A stretch of 64,000 nucleotides of DNA, taken from NCBI RefSeq assembly GCF_051020975.1, contig NC_135041.1, positions 9,126,256 to 9,190,255 on the forward strand, written 5' to 3'. The notes under the pieces are model-generated. The model was not told where the DNA came from. It was given only the letters and a program-made list of their open reading frames with translations, and did no database searches. The stretch comes from Osmia lignaria lignaria (lineage: Eukaryota > Arthropoda > Insecta > Hymenoptera > Megachilidae). A program made the position numbers and the translations under genes. Of the stretch, positions 1 to 14,774 are shown in pieces (position 1 is the stretch's first letter; each line of letters starts with the position of its first letter).

Positions 1-3000
1 ACGTCCCTTCGACTTTTCGGAGATTCAAAAGATTCTTTTACTAACTCGAACCGTGAGAGGCATATTATAAGAGGAGAAACTATGACAAATTTTCAGTAAA
101 AGGAGATTGAATTTTCTATCGCATCAAAAGAATTGATTTTCTATCACTCTTAGCGGATATAATAAGACCGCAGAGCACATCAACGGTTGTTTAGCACTCT
201 AAGGGTTAACCCTGGTTGCTTTCACGTCTTTAATCCGTGGAAATTGTGTCGGCAAACAGAACGATTGTTCGCCAGTAGGGGGGGGGGGAATAGCCCAGGT
301 TTACGTCAGGCCGCTCATTCTGAAAAGTAATCTACACCGCATTGTCGGCCCGTGGAAAAATAGAAGGTTGCCCTGCTCGTCCACGGCTCATCCACGAGGA
401 CTTAGCAGCACGTTGGATCTTCTCGCCGCGCCGTTTAACGCGGCTGGCTTAAGTTCGATTCACAGAACGCGCAGCTTGATCTGTCACGGGCATTGAGGAT
501 CGCGGTCGGATGATCGCGCGTAAGCACGTTATTCGTAGCGGCTTTTCAACCGCGCGGTATCGTTGCCTCTTATAGGGGTTGGTCCTAGCCGTTGCATAGA
601 TGGAGGGGGTAAGTAAGTCCCACCACCGTCGCTACTCGGATTATCTCTGGGCGGTACGGACACCAGCTTTTTTTTTTCCTCGCTACCTGGACGACCAAGT
701 TTGGGTGATGCCAGCGTTACCTGGTTCGGTTCCCCGCCGGACGCGACAATGGCTGAAATTTCTCGAGAATGGGCTGTTTCCTTCCTTTTACTTAGACTCT
801 TCTGACAATGAGTACTTTGAAACGAACACCGGACGCTTTTCGAAACGATCATGCGCCGAAGTTACGTTGGCTGAAACACTTTTCGAAATTCTTTCGATTT
901 TGGGCTGAAATATTCAGCCCAATATTAATATTAACCCTTTTGATTTGACTATCTTCACACGAGCGTCGAAGATGGCTTATAATTTATTTTTCGCTTTGCA
1001 TTTCACTTTGAATTTATGTTATATCAAAGTGAAAGAACCGCGGTGCCAGGGATATCCAGCGGTAGCATCTTCGTTGGATGATGCTGTTACGGATCGCAGC
1101 TGTGTGCATCGGATTCAGGCTACCTAATTTTCGAGAGGGCGGACGGGGGGTAAGAAACCAGCTGGAATCTACGGGATCAGGGGAGTGAGGGCATTCGGAT
1201 GCGTCGAGCCGTACAACGAGCCGCCACGAACTAAGGGATGTTCTTCCATCCTGTCCTTGTCCCTCCGGCCTCTCCTGGACTACCACTTTTTATAGTGCGC
1301 CGGTAGACGAATATACATATAACTAATACCTACCCTATTGCGGGCACCCCTGGCTCGAAGGGTACGTCGAGACTTAAACACCAGGATACTTACCGCATGT
1401 TGCCATAATGAGCGGTGGGACCGGGCTAAGAGGGGTGAAAGAGCACCCCCATCCAGTTGCTTCTTTTCATTGAACGCCGCGAAAGGCGGCCAATGCCTCG
1501 AAAGAAAGATTAAAGTGCCGCGATGCACGTCAGTTTGTTTATCGCTCGTTTTCTTTTTCTACCGGTTCCTCGCGGCTTCCTCCTCGAGCGGCGCACGCAC
1601 GTTGAGCTGATCGCGAGGAGAACGCCGCTACTTTTTTGTTGCAACGTCCTTTTGACGCGAGATCTTCTCTTCTTTTTACAATCTCCTCTTATTCTGCTTT
1701 TCTATATCTCTTTTTTGCTTGCGTCGAGTACAGGGGGCGTTGATCGAACGATTTTTTGCTGTTATTGAATTTTATTAAGGGGAAGGGGTTAATATACATA
1801 TTTATAATCATTTATTGAACATTTTTTTTTTTGTATCGCATTAGTAAAAATCGATAAACGAAAGGAAAGAGATTAAACGATTCTTTCGTGAATGAAATCA
1901 ATGCTCGCAAAAAATTCGATTAAACGAGTACACTATTAGCAAGCGTGTATTGCCGGTTAGTATCGACAAATGATACTGCATCGTAATTATTATCGATATC
2001 GTGTACGGCCTGCTTGCAAAATGTATTCCTCCTCTGATGCGCATACCAACATGTACAAGGGTTCAATCGCGGTTTGACAAGGGGTTGGAAAATCGGGCCG
2101 AGGGATGCGAAGGGGGATGTTTCGGAGTAGGGCGGACCAGTGAAGGGAAAACATGGTGGCCACTGGTTGCGGCATTCATCAGAGGCGGTACTCTGCGTAC
2201 CTTTTGAGATCTACTCTCTCTCCTTTCTTTCTTTCTTTCTTTTTTTTCCTTTTTTTCGCCGCATCGCATCGTTCACGTGTGCGCACAGTACAGAGCGAGG
2301 ATTGTGAGAAAAAAAGTTTCCATTGAAAATATTCGCAATAAAAGGGGCCGCCTTCGTCGGCTCCTTTCATCGGATGTTGCTCGTTGCTGGAGAGGGGAAA
2401 AAATCGTCCGCTTGTATTTACACCTACTTTCGGCTACTTGGAAACGCATTATCGCGCTCCATTCGGGCCGCACGGTCTACGTGCTTTTCTGAAAAGTTTC
2501 ACGATTTAACAGATACTCGCGTGGGCGGTGCATTGCTACGCTACAGGAGATAAGGGATGTTTGATCGTTATTGTTTCGTTCAAGTATGTTTGTTCAATAT
2601 AGGAATATACAAATTTCTGTGGCAACTCTTGATTAATTGGAAAATTCTTAACCCTCTTACTATTAGAGGTAATTATAGTCACTTGTCCTTGTCTGCAATA
2701 TATGAAAAATGTATGAAATAAAGGAACAAGATTAAATAAAACAAAGTTACATTCCTCTTTCTTTTCTTAATTATTCACAGTTTATCATTTCTTCAACGCT
2801 CTAACTCGTTACCATTCATATCTATACAATTTTTACTGTACATTGTATTCTTCACATTTCAAATCCTTTAACCGTAACACAATCTTCAATCCTTTCAACG
2901 GCACATCTTTTTCTGTAGCAATATCAATTAAAATAAAATAAAAAAGAGAAGCGTAGAAAATATAACGAGTTCCCAGCTACACGAACGATAACACAATCGT

Positions 3001-6000
3001 GAAAAGAGCATTGAAAAACGAGGGGCGAGCGAACAGGTAAAAACGGGAACGGGACGAGCAGAAATCACGGGGAAATGAGTTTTAATTACGGAACAGAGGG
3101 GGAAGAGCGTTATTCGGGGCGGCGAAAGAAAGAAAGAGGAAATGCTGAGGGTGCGGCACGGATCAGAAGCATGACGGATGTTTTCAATTACATTTACAGC
3201 ACTCCCTAGCATCGGTGTCTGATTACACCGAGATGTCGGGAGCCTTGGTTGCCACAAACTGCACTTGCCGTTTTCGATGCCGCCGCGTCAGTCCCGTGCT
3301 TCATCTTCAGCCCCCGACTCACCTAACTTACCGCGAATCCTTCCCATCCCGATGTCGTCGTTCTCTTCGTTGCCATCGATTCTCTTCTGGAAACACGCCT
3401 TTCGGTAACTCGATACATTTTTTCCCTACGTCAAGCCGGCCCACTTTGCAGTTTCTTTGTGGTTGGCGCCAAACTCCACGAACCTAGATCCATCTTTTCT
3501 TTTTCACATCAATTTTATCATAATTTCTATTCAGCGCAAATGATTTCGTTAAAAAAAAAAAATAATATAGGTATCAAAGATTTTTGAAGATTATGTAACA
3601 AATTTTCAAGCTCCTCTGTATCGAGTTTTTCAATAAACGCGATTCAGCTGGCCCCGGTATTATATCCGGGAATCGGATGGTCAGAGCCTGGAAATGGACA
3701 ATCTATTGTTTACGCGGATAATCTTATTAACGGTACGTTAATCTCCGTGTCCAGCGGCGTTCAAACAGCCGTGTCGCAGTTCGTTAACTTAATGGTTATT
3801 ATTAGAATGAAACGCGGCTCGCGAGCAATCCGGATAAGCCGAAAGGCAATAAAGAGGGAATTGTAAATGCTTCGGTTGAAAATGTTGCCAACAATACAAG
3901 CCGGCCACGAGCGGCCCTCGTCTCTTCCATTCGCGTTAATCGTTCAAATAATACCGGTGAATATGAAATTCGTCTAGTCGGAAACGCTGATACGCGGCAT
4001 CGTTTTATTCGCGATTACGCGACCGTGCAACAGATCCACGGGGGAAAAAAAATATATATATCTTTTCGACTCTCGTTTCGAATCCTGCAGGCTTGTTCCC
4101 CCTAATTATTAGGATACGGCTCGTCGTGGCTGAATTGTCCCGTTCTCTCTGGAACGCTGGAAATTATCAATGTACACGGTGGTTGGGTTGATTTAAACAA
4201 TTGTTTTCTAAATGCACGGGCAGACTTCTTTTTTTTAATTTGCATTATAACAATGCAACGATACGATCAACGTGAAATTCGTTCGAAATTAAAAGAGAAA
4301 TTGTGAAAATTATTCGAATTGGAGTTGAAATGATTTCCTGAACTGCCAACAGAGCCGGATGACACATGGCAGTTTTACGAGGAAATCGTTGAACAAAATC
4401 GATGTTCGACATTTGTGATTCGCGAGGATCGGTCGACGTTCGAATGGTCGTGCATCGAACACATGCCACTCGTCGGTTTCGACTTCAACTTGATAAATCC
4501 AATTGTACGCGGTGGATAAGCTGAAAGGTACACGAGGGGCGTGACGAAAGGATCACTCCGAAATTCTGACAACGATATGACTGCTACTCGTTTCACGGAA
4601 GCTATTCAATTCTACCAATTCGTTACCGTGTTTCGAACGAAACCCTGTATAAGTTAACGCTATGGAGTTACCGGTGATCGACGTCTCAAATATAATGCAA
4701 TTTAAAAGCTTAAAAAAATTCTTAAAATAGGTCAACATATAATTTTCTAAAAGGATCCTTTTTCAAACCAAATAACCATGAAAAATATCTATTTAAAATT
4801 CTCAAGGCCAAAAACTCTAACTTTGTACTCTAAATCCTTAAAATTCATTGACAAAAATTCTTTGAATCGAATGGTAAACACTTTGGTTGAAAAATATATT
4901 TTGTTAAAGGAAGATATTTTGTTCGCACGATTGAGTGGCTCCAATATAAGAATGCTCGTAAATAAATTACTTTCATAAGGCGGAAAGCAAAAACAAGATT
5001 CATTTTATATTGTCACAAAATTAGAATTTTCCTACGGTCATTGTTGATAGCAAAAAAAAAGCGGGTGTTCAGTTACGTGGTCAACGACCGAAATAAATGA
5101 AAAATATCACTCAAACGTCGGTACATAATTATACAGGTACATCTATCCGGTACTCACCTACCCGTTATACTATAATTTGGTTTTCTAGTAATCGTCCGAC
5201 TATCTCTTTCACCTTTCCTTCTTTCCCTCGTTTTCCCTCCTTAAAAGCTCCCTCTAAAACGAACTCGACATGAAACATTCCGCTCCTTTGAAAATCTTTC
5301 CGTTGTCGTAAATTCATGTCAAAAATTTATGAGGAATATCATTTAGCACGCTAGAAAAATTGTGCGAAGCAAAGTGAAATCTTTAATTTTTTAATATTTT
5401 ATTTATTATTTTTTTTATTTTCTTTGCAGAAGGTATGTCTATTGTTTAGGGTTGATTTTAGGGATACAGTTTTATCACCTTGCGTTTCGATTTACTCGAA
5501 ACTTGGTGTTATTTTCCTCCAGAAACCTCTGAAAATACGCCTTTTACCGGATGTCTCGGTGTGACGGAACTTTCGTTGAATGGCCCGTAGCACATGTCGA
5601 TGCTCCGACCTGATCGATTCTCGTACACCGCCACCAATTACCCACGGATCGTTGATTAATTGCACACTCGGTCGAGTACACGTATTTAGCGGCGTCGGTA
5701 GCGAGATCGGCCGTCCTTGGCGGTGAATCTTCGATGTTCTTCCCTCGGGAAGTTCGGGTGTCGTGTGACCATTCACGTGTGGCGAAACCAGCCGTGCACA
5801 GGTTGCTGCCTTTTTAACTAAACTACGCCGTTTAAGTAAAAAAAGAACGGGACGTCGCGTCGCGACGCCGCGCGACTCTGTTTAAGGGAGAAAAAGGGGT
5901 GTAAATACCAATGAAGTGGTAACTGCTTCTCACGAATATACTGCTCTGCTGTTTGTCTGGAAATCGTACAATACACCCTTTTCATTTTTTACTCGATGTT

Positions 6001-7000
6001 ATCAAGGTTGTCTCCTTTCTTTTTTTTAAATACAAAATAATGAATTAGAACGTTTTAATTTTTCAGCTGATGGACGAAAAGCGAGGCCGTCGGTAGGAAA
6101 ACAATTACGAATATTCAATACGATCAACAGGCAAAAGGGAAGGAAAAAAGCTTGTTCATTATAAACGGTAATTGATATTAAATCGGCTATTCATCAGACT
6201 TCGGTGTTGCTGAATAAAGCTCGAATGAAAAAAGCAACGATCGGTAGGAAAAATCGGACCACGTTCGTTGCATTTCGCACTCTAAAATAATTAACGACCG
6301 TGGAGTGAATTTTTTTTCGCGCCGCGAGCATCGCCGAATGAAAAGGAACAATCGCGGGAAATTTATAGCCGAAATACGTGCGTGACAGTTTGTCGCGATC
6401 CATTATTATACTCGCGTATCGGTGTTTCGCGACCGACGTTGGTGAAATGCTACTTTTTTCCCCTTGTTTTCTGGCCTCCGTCGCGCTACTGAATTAGCGC
6501 TTTGGCAACAGCTTCAAACGGGAATTAAATGCACAGGTAATTGGAACATAATTGGAGCCACCTGTTTCGTGAAACGAAGCAAAACATCGTCGGCAAAGAA
6601 GTTTGAACAATTGTTTTACTAGTGTTCTGATTTCTTATCCTCCATGACAGCAAAGTGTTTACGCTAAATTCTAATAATTGCAATCAACCGATGCGATGTA
6701 AAAATAGAATCGTAACCCATTGATCGAAATCGTTCCACATACACTTCATTGCACGAAGCTGTCAAACACGAGGCATGATTCGACGACGAATATTTTTCAC
6801 TCATCAATCTTTCCTAATCATAGTTGCTCGAATCCTAAACCAGGCGTCTTTGTGTACAGCAGCGAAAAGGAGGAAAGAAAATGTGTAGAAAACAATGAGG
6901 GGTGGTTTGAGGCGGGACAGGGAGGGAAGTGGAAGCACGGCAGAAAAAGGACAGGGTGAGAAAGAAGGGTAGAAATAGGTAGCGCGATAAAGAGGCGAAA
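1..7000. other. Intergenic DNA upstream of toy, no recognisable gene
   Basis: No open frame here shows a protein family I recognise, good coding texture or a set of matching splice sites. The stretch is AT-rich with short homopolymers, including a 12-G run near 278-289 and a TTTC/T-rich run near 2220-2256. No tRNA or rRNA was seen. It may hold distal enhancers of toy, but nothing in the sequence shows this directly. Confidence 0.6.
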
Positions 7001-7099
7001 TACGACACACGTTCCATGCAAGAATCTCTTACACGCATACGTACACTCTTTGCTGGAGCATGCACACTCTTATACACACGCACACACGCGCGACGCACA

Positions 7100-8410
7100 T
7101 ATAGCGAGACACGCATACGTACAAGATCGTCGACTTACCTCTTGGCGCAGAAGTTCGAGCGGGCAGCCGAAGGCAGAGAGAAAAGAGGCAGTCGGATGAC
7201 GACGGCCGCGACGGCGTTGCGTGCGAGAGTGGCGTCGCGACGCCGGGCGTCGGCGTGCGTCGCGCACGTCGCGTGCTGCCGCGCCGCCAAGACAATGGCG
7301 TCCTACAGAGCGGTCCAACGACAAAGGGTGCCGCCTTCCATAAGCGCCGCCCATTTTCACCGTCCTCGCTCGTCGCTCGCTCGTCGCCACGAAACGCCGG
7401 CTCTGAAAAGCACGACGCTCTTCTCTCTACTGTACTGTTCGTCGGGATTTCATCCCCACCTTTGGCCAGGTTCGGTGAAACAGCAAAGCGAGGCGTCCCC
7501 GTCGGGGTGCCGTTGGCTCCACCCAGATATAGGCGCTACGCGAAACGGGACGCTCGCCGTACTCGAGCCACCTCAGCTTCGGCGACTTTGCCCGGAGGCA
7601 AGGCAACCTCGACAGCCGGCTATCCCCGAGCTGACTAAAAGAGAGGGAGAGACGAAGAAGGGACGAGAAAGAAAGCGGATAGAGGGAGAGATCGTATAGC
7701 AGAGAGAGTGTAACAGCAAGGGGTGGGGGTGCCGAAATCGTGCGGCAGGGATCTTCGCATGAAGGAAGGCAGACTCTGGTGGTCAATCGGGCGCCGCGCA
7801 CCGCAGCAGTGACGCGTCACTGCACCCCTGTTTTCGAGTTGCACGTGTTTCTTTCCTCTTCACCGACGATCACGTTCAAATTCACCTCTCCCGTTTTTCC
7901 CTTGGTCAGCTTGGCCCGCGACCACGCAACGTGTACGAATAAATTATAATCAACATCGTGCACGCCGGACATCCTGAACGAAAAATCGTGCACGTATCGT
8001 CGATGGTAGGAGGAACGCGTATTTCTTCTTACCGACGTCGTTGTTACATCGCCGACCACGGGTCTAAAATATAAATTGTGAACGAATAAAATCGTGGTCT
8101 TCTTCGTTGTTGTGCCGATTCAATCGAGAGGACCAAGATCCTCCGTTTTAGAGATCTATCTGCCGACGCTACCTGTGCTGGATTCCGTTAACCAACACGC
8201 GCCACTTTCGTTTTAAACCCACTGTGCATTCTCAGTGATCAGTGAGAGCGTTCACCAACACGAAGATCCGTCTAGTTTCGGAGTCGTGGCGTAACACGAG
8301 GTCGAGCTTCGTTTGAAAAGTGCTGTGAACAAGCCGCGGAGACACGTAGCTGCGGATTGTGCTTTTAGCTGGTGACCGGATCCGGCCTGACCACGGCCAT
8401 TCTCGACACG
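7100..8410 (+). promoter_or_regulatory. toy: CpG-dense patch and possible noncoding first exon of toy
   Basis: Bases 7190-7300 are very dense in CG dinucleotides, unlike the AT-rich flanks. At 8411 there is a good splice donor (gtatgt) after ...GACACG, and the next good toy acceptor is at 14774. Between 8232 and 8246 there are two initiator-like TCAGTG words. Read in phase 0 into the exon at 14775, the last codons before 8410 meet a TAG at 8366 with no ATG in between, so any such exon would be untranslated. This reading is inference; 5' end mapping of the transcript would decide it. Confidence 0.35.
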
Positions 8411-11400
8411 GTATGTTTATTACTTTTTGTTAATTCAAGTGTCAATCGCGAGGAGAAACTTTGTAGACGATGAGATTCGATCAGTAAGTTTGGATAATAA
8501 TTTTGTAGAAGATAGAGAATTTATGCTGGTGGTTCTTGTAAAAATCTTGTTAGGATTCATATCTTACAATTGTGTTTTCGACATGTTGAGTGGCACGCAA
8601 GATTTAAGGCTTACGATAAAAGTTAAAGAACTGGTCGACACATTGAATTTCAATGCTTAATTATGTAAAATTCTGATTATACCATGTTCATTTTGCTTTT
8701 CCTCGTGTTATTTCAAAGTTTATCCGAAGAACACTCCTTCTTCGCTTAATTAAAGATGCGATCTAATTAAAAATAGAGAGCTATAATGCTTCGAGATTTG
8801 GAGTATTCACGGCAAATGAAAGTTACCGCGAAAAATAGGATTTAAAGTCTGCCGCGTGTCTGATCCCGGCGGGGTTGTAGTTTCGTTGTAAGGTTTCCTA
8901 CTTGGACAAATATTGTGGCATAAAATTGTGCAGCCATCGTATGCTACAACTTTTTCTTATCGCTCTATCACACAAAATTATAAAAAATTTGCATAATTAA
9001 CATTTTAAAATTTGTTGCTCACGGTTACCGACGCATCGTTAAGTGTTACAAAAGTGCAACTTAAAATGCTTTTAATTTTAACTACAGTAATCTACTAAAA
9101 ATTTGAAAGAATTGCTTCGGAATCGATTCTATCAATGAATGTAATTTTATAGTTTAGTGTAACGAACTGTTTTATTCTTTTTTAATCGACGGAACAATTT
9201 TTTCCGTAAATTTGTCGACTGATGGTCGGGGAAAATGGCGATAAACGAAAATAGACGCAAATTGCGCTCGCCACAATAGTGCTGTTAACACTACAGTGGC
9301 TTATTGTGATCAGGAGTAAAAGCTGTCAACTGAAAGTGAATTGCATCGGATTTATTTCGTGGAGGGACGTGATTAAATAACGCTGCTACAACGCTTTGTT
9401 ATTTACCAACGAAAATCTGTCGAGGATGCCAATTACTTTATGCACCGCAGAGGAAACGAGGGTTATTTACGGGTAATTCGTTGAGGACGAAACTAGATTA
9501 TAAACTTCAGATCACAATCAAGTTACTGTTACATTTTTCATCGTATACTACTGTTTTTCTTGCTTACACTTCATGGGAAAATAGTTATTTTAGTTCACCA
9601 ATTAAAATAATTAACTTATAAGAAATAAAGTAGAATTGATGATTGGATGCTGATTAAAAAGTCAAAGGGTGATAAAAAATCAATAGAATTTGAGTTGCCG
9701 TTCGCGTGAATATTTATCGATGATACAAGTAAATTTTCCATTGTGCAATCTATCTATATTTGAAGGAAAAGGGTGTAGATAAGTCAATTTTCGAATAGTT
9801 TCCCGCGCGTCCCGTCGTTTCCACGTTTCGCGCTGATCGAGCTCTCCGTCGGCGATATTTTCATCTCATTATACTTTCAAACTTTCGAAACTACGAGTAT
9901 TATTTCGAACGGGAATAAAACAAAATTTTCCCCTTTATGAATAATTTATACGATTCGCCGCACGAATTAGGGATCGGTCGGTCCAACAATGGCGCAGACA
10001 CAGCGGAACACACCTGTCCGTCTTTATTATTTTTACACGAAGCCGAAAAAGAAGACCGGGCACGAGAAAAAGAAGAAGATGAAAAAAAAGAAACATCGCG
10101 CGCTCATTGAAAGTGATACAATCTCGGAAAATAACAGATGTCCCCTCGTTGCTCTCGAGTGCTCGACAAAGAAAGCTTTCGCGTACCTCGGAGATTTCAT
10201 GGAAAGCCCTTTGTTGTACTTGAAGCGCTCGAGGGTGAAGAGACAACGAACCAACCGGCCTTTCTCGCAGAAAGATTCACCGGTCACAAATTATTTACTA
10301 ATTCTGTTCACCTTTCTCGATGAATCGCGGGCCACGAAGGATTTCGCGTGACAAACGAAAAAAAAACAAAAAGAAACGAGCAATTTAAACGAATTAATGG
10401 TCAGAGGAGGAAGGTAATATATCATGCGCGTCGGACTGAATGACGTGTGACGAATTAGGCACGATTTCATCGGTTCAAACGTGAACGGGAAGTCGCCACA
10501 AAGTCACGAGCCGAAATCCTGCCCCTGCGTGCACGATCCCTTACGTGCTCCTTTTTGATGCTTTAGAAAATACGGTAGGACCGTGATTATTCGAACTAAT
10601 TGGTTACAAGATGACCGGATGATCGAACGATCAAAATTTTCATATTGAGTGTTATAACAATTACCGTTTTAACACGTTTTATCGTTATTACACACGTCCG
10701 TTTCTACTATGGCAGTCGACGCGTTACTTGGATCATAATGTGTCTTACCACGTACGGCAATTATCACTGTAACAGTCGGCCATCACAGTAGAAATAGCCA
10801 CGATTAGTACGACACGCCATCTAGTATGTATTTCTTAATTATCTGATCGTGACAGCCAATGTGTTGATCAAACATTTGGGTAATGAAATATTCTGCAGCA
10901 TAAGAAGATATTGAAATTCAAGTAACAACCATTCATTATGTTGTTACACATATGAGCTTCGATTAAATATCGTTCTTGTTAGCATTAAAAATGTTTCCGG
11001 TCATGTTTTTACATCGTGTGCTGTTTCAACGTTGTTTCATTCACTAACGATGCGTATCCTGGTTGAGAAATCTTACATAGATGTGTAATTTTCATATTAT
11101 AAATTCAAAACTAAAATACAGATAGTTATTTGGAAAGAAAGTACTATAAAAAGCAAGAGGACAAATTTGCATTTCGTATTCGCAGGTAAATAGACAGCGG
11201 TTCTGTTTGTATTTACCGTACAGAGTCGATCGAAAATTGTCAGGCATTAGGTTAATGCAGAAAAATTCCCGACTCGTTTAACGATGTTCGTTAATGAGGT
11301 CGCGAATTCGCAAGATTTTCCACGAAAGCGTTTTCATTGAGAGGAAAAGTGCTTCCGCGTCTCTGATTGCAAATCGAGCGTCAAGGATATCGTTAAAGCA

Positions 11401-14400
11401 TGGACCAACCCCTTCGTCACTTTGAAACTGTTTTTCGGTTCAACCAAGAACGAGAACGTAATTTTTTTTTTCACGTGAAACGTACGTATCTCGCGCAGTC
11501 GGCAGAATTAAGTAATTTAACCCTTTGAAAAGTACGAACGTGGATTTACGTGTTACCTTAACCAACCTGCTGCGGTAGGACATGTACGTTCTTGAAGTTT
11601 GCACCAGTAATATAGTTTAAAGTAAAACGACGTATGTATATAGTCTTGAAAAAATTAATTCATGAGAGAATTACTTACTTCGCACCGCTAACGCGATAAA
11701 ATAATTTTCAGCTAACCATCGATGGAACAATTAGTATTTCTTTTTCTACAGCAGACAAATAAATAAAACAATACTTTGAAATCTAATTTTTAAAACTGGT
11801 GCAGATACGGGTGAAACGAACTCAAAGGGTTAATGTGCCACGACTTCTAAGCACGCGTCGGCAGTGGAGAACGAAGAAGCTGAGTAATTGGTAAACTTTG
11901 CACGGGCTCGTTTAATTTCTACGAGAGTTTAAACTTCCTTATGTTTCGCGAAACTCGAATGGATAATACATTTATTTCGGTGCCAATTGATTTTCGGCGA
12001 ACATCCTGAGATATATTAATTTTAGTGTGGTATACTTTCAAGAAAATCTTGTTTTGAAACGATCTCAATATAAAAATACGTATAATCTTACAACAGCATT
12101 CCATTTATCCTCCATTGCAATAGTCTCGTAGATACTCGCAAGGTAAACGGCCTGTACTTTTTATCACGATACAATGGCGATCGCGTGATCGTTAGGGTAG
12201 TAGCGTATATAATCAGTCGACAACGATACAGCTTGCACATTTTGATCGAGACAGATCGTCCATAGGCATCCGCTGACCCTCTTCGTCGAGATGTTCCTAC
12301 GAGAATGAAAGGAGCTAACGATCTACGAAGCGAGCCGAATGATAATTAACACTCGCCGTAACTGCCGCGTGATTAACCGTGATGAACGAAAACGACGCTG
12401 GAATGCGCGTAGGTGAGCGTCGTTGTAAATTCGCCTTCAATGGTATCTCGATCGCTAAACACCATATGACTACCGGTGTAAACATCAGCCTGACCACAAA
12501 GTATCCACGGATAGGTACAAGAGTTGAATTACATGGTTTATAGTAAACGCTTATTATCATCGATGAAGGAAATGATTTTCTTCTGTGTGTAATATGACTG
12601 GATCTTCCCTAAAATAAAAAAATCATAAGATTAGTAAAAAATTTTGAAATAGCATACGCTAATCGAAGAAAAAATTGCATGATCGATTTTGCGATCGCAA
12701 TTTGAAGGGGGGAAACTTTGCGCGTCGCGTGACGACGAACGAGGGATAAATTTATACGGGACGTAATCAAGCTTGGAAAAATGGAATAATTTACCGTCGA
12801 CACAGCTATGTTTATTATTCCCGCCGCAGTGTTATTTATTTTCTGGCTGCATTTTGAAATTTGCTTTTGGCGAACCAATTTCGACGTAGCCAATATTTGC
12901 CCCGTTTCGCACGCGATATAATCCCCTGAATTATGTTCTTTGAAGCGGCCGCCGTTTGTACGCGTGGAAGGGCGCGTGAAAGAGCGTGCACAAGTACAGA
13001 AATCAATCGAGTTTTCATGATTTACCGTCGGCTTATGAAATCGTTGCAACAATATCGAGAGTCATTTCGATAGGCGGTTTTCGACGTTTCACGCGGAAAC
13101 ATTGATCTACCTTTACGCGCGGCTCCAAATCCGTCGGACACCGAGATATTCGATGTTGCTTCCCTTTTGTACGCTTCACGCGTATATTCAACATATTTCC
13201 ATTATTAATCCGACGTATTTCCAATGTTTCTCTGAACATAGAGAAATGTTCAACCCTTTAAAAGGGGGTTGCTTTCATATGGGTGCTATTAATGGATCAA
13301 TTAGTAATTAATATTACTGATTCTAATTTATCGTAGAATCGTGGTTTCATTATAGTTTACACAAGTACAGCACCTTCACCTTTCGAGACCGCTCCGAATC
13401 ACGGCTTGCTTATCGGTATGCAACACATCCTGTTTTTAATTAATTTATGCTCGTGATAATCTGACGACACGAGAGTTGGAAATTGTATAACCGTGCGTTT
13501 TGCAACAACAACAACAACACTCCACGATGTTACTTCGCTTGGCTAACAACCGCTATTGTTCGTGAACCATCGTAACGCTAAGGAAATTATTTCACCTTCT
13601 CACTAGCTGTGTCGACACGCTCGCGTTCGCCTTCTAACTGAGCATTCTTAATGATCAGACTGTTCAGAGTTTGTATACAGTCGGTAGAATGCTTCTTCTG
13701 TAATTCCTTTCAAGCGGTAAATTATGAAAGTTCGTTTGAAATCAAGGTTCGGTGATAAAACAATTACACAAACGTAATATTTTCCATCCAAGTTTAACTC
13801 ATCGCGCCACTCGGTGCGTAATTCTTGTGTTTCAACAACCCCATTAACCGGAAGATTCAAGTTCAAATTAAGCTTTAACGGAAGACGTCGACAAAATGCA
13901 CGAGTTTGCTAAACACTTGGCGAAATAAATTTTCGTTTATTTTAGCGAATCTATTCGTTCTTACTAGAAATGCTGAAAGATAAAAATCATTCTTCAATGT
14001 TTCAAAAGTACGCGAAAATATAATTCGGCGAAATAACGTAGGTAATATAAGCGATAAAAGTGAACAACACCTTTTGTGTGTGACAGAGGATACATATAAG
14101 AGAGGCAATGTATTCGCTTTGAAACGGAAGCAAAAGCACGTGCTTCGTTTGGCATGAATAAACACCCCGGCCGTTGCCGTGGAACTAAGCAAGCTTTCGC
14201 TTGTAAATCTTATGCATTAGGCTTGCGTCCTCGTGACTTCCTGCTGTCATTGTTTTGTTATAATGTATTGCATTGTGATTGCGTTGCAATTATAATTTTC
14301 CTATGTTCTACGACTTTCATCGTTGTCACCGTTTCATGGATAATATTACCTTATTGTGTGCCACTACCAGCAACTTGTCTGTAAACTTAATTAAGCAGAG

Positions 14401-14774
14401 TCAAAGATCTTTCCTAGCGAACTCCTTCGTTAAATGATGTAACCAAGTTTATTTGATGTAACCCCGTGAAGACATGCCACTATAAAAGATTGAGAACCAA
14501 CAATTTTGTATGAAGAATATTTCTGAGACGTTCATACAATAGTGTTCATTACACTTTGTTCTTTAAATTGATATATCATATGTGACATTTTGCGACACTT
14601 TTATGTCATCGAATGATGCCAGATTTTGTATATTTCAAAATTGTCACATGTATCAACCATGTACTCGTATGACAAGTGTTGCAGGATTTTCAAAGAAGAC
14701 AAATTCTCCAATTTCTTGAGGACGATTAATGCGAGGAAGTGTATTAACTGTCGATCGCGTTGTTCGGTTTTCAG
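8411..14774 (+). other. Putative first intron of toy
   Basis: This 6.4-kb stretch is AT-rich and shows no recognisable coding exon, RNA gene or transposase. It includes an A-rich lysine-coding-like patch at 10030-10105, which is low complexity rather than a protein domain. It counts as an intron only if the noncoding exon ending at 8410 is real. Confidence 0.35.

Noticed and set aside
7016..7699. 227-codon plus-strand frame
   Set aside because: It lies in a CpG-rich, Arg/Ala/Ser-coding patch with other long frames on both strands, and has no domain or matching splice structure. It reflects composition, not a gene.
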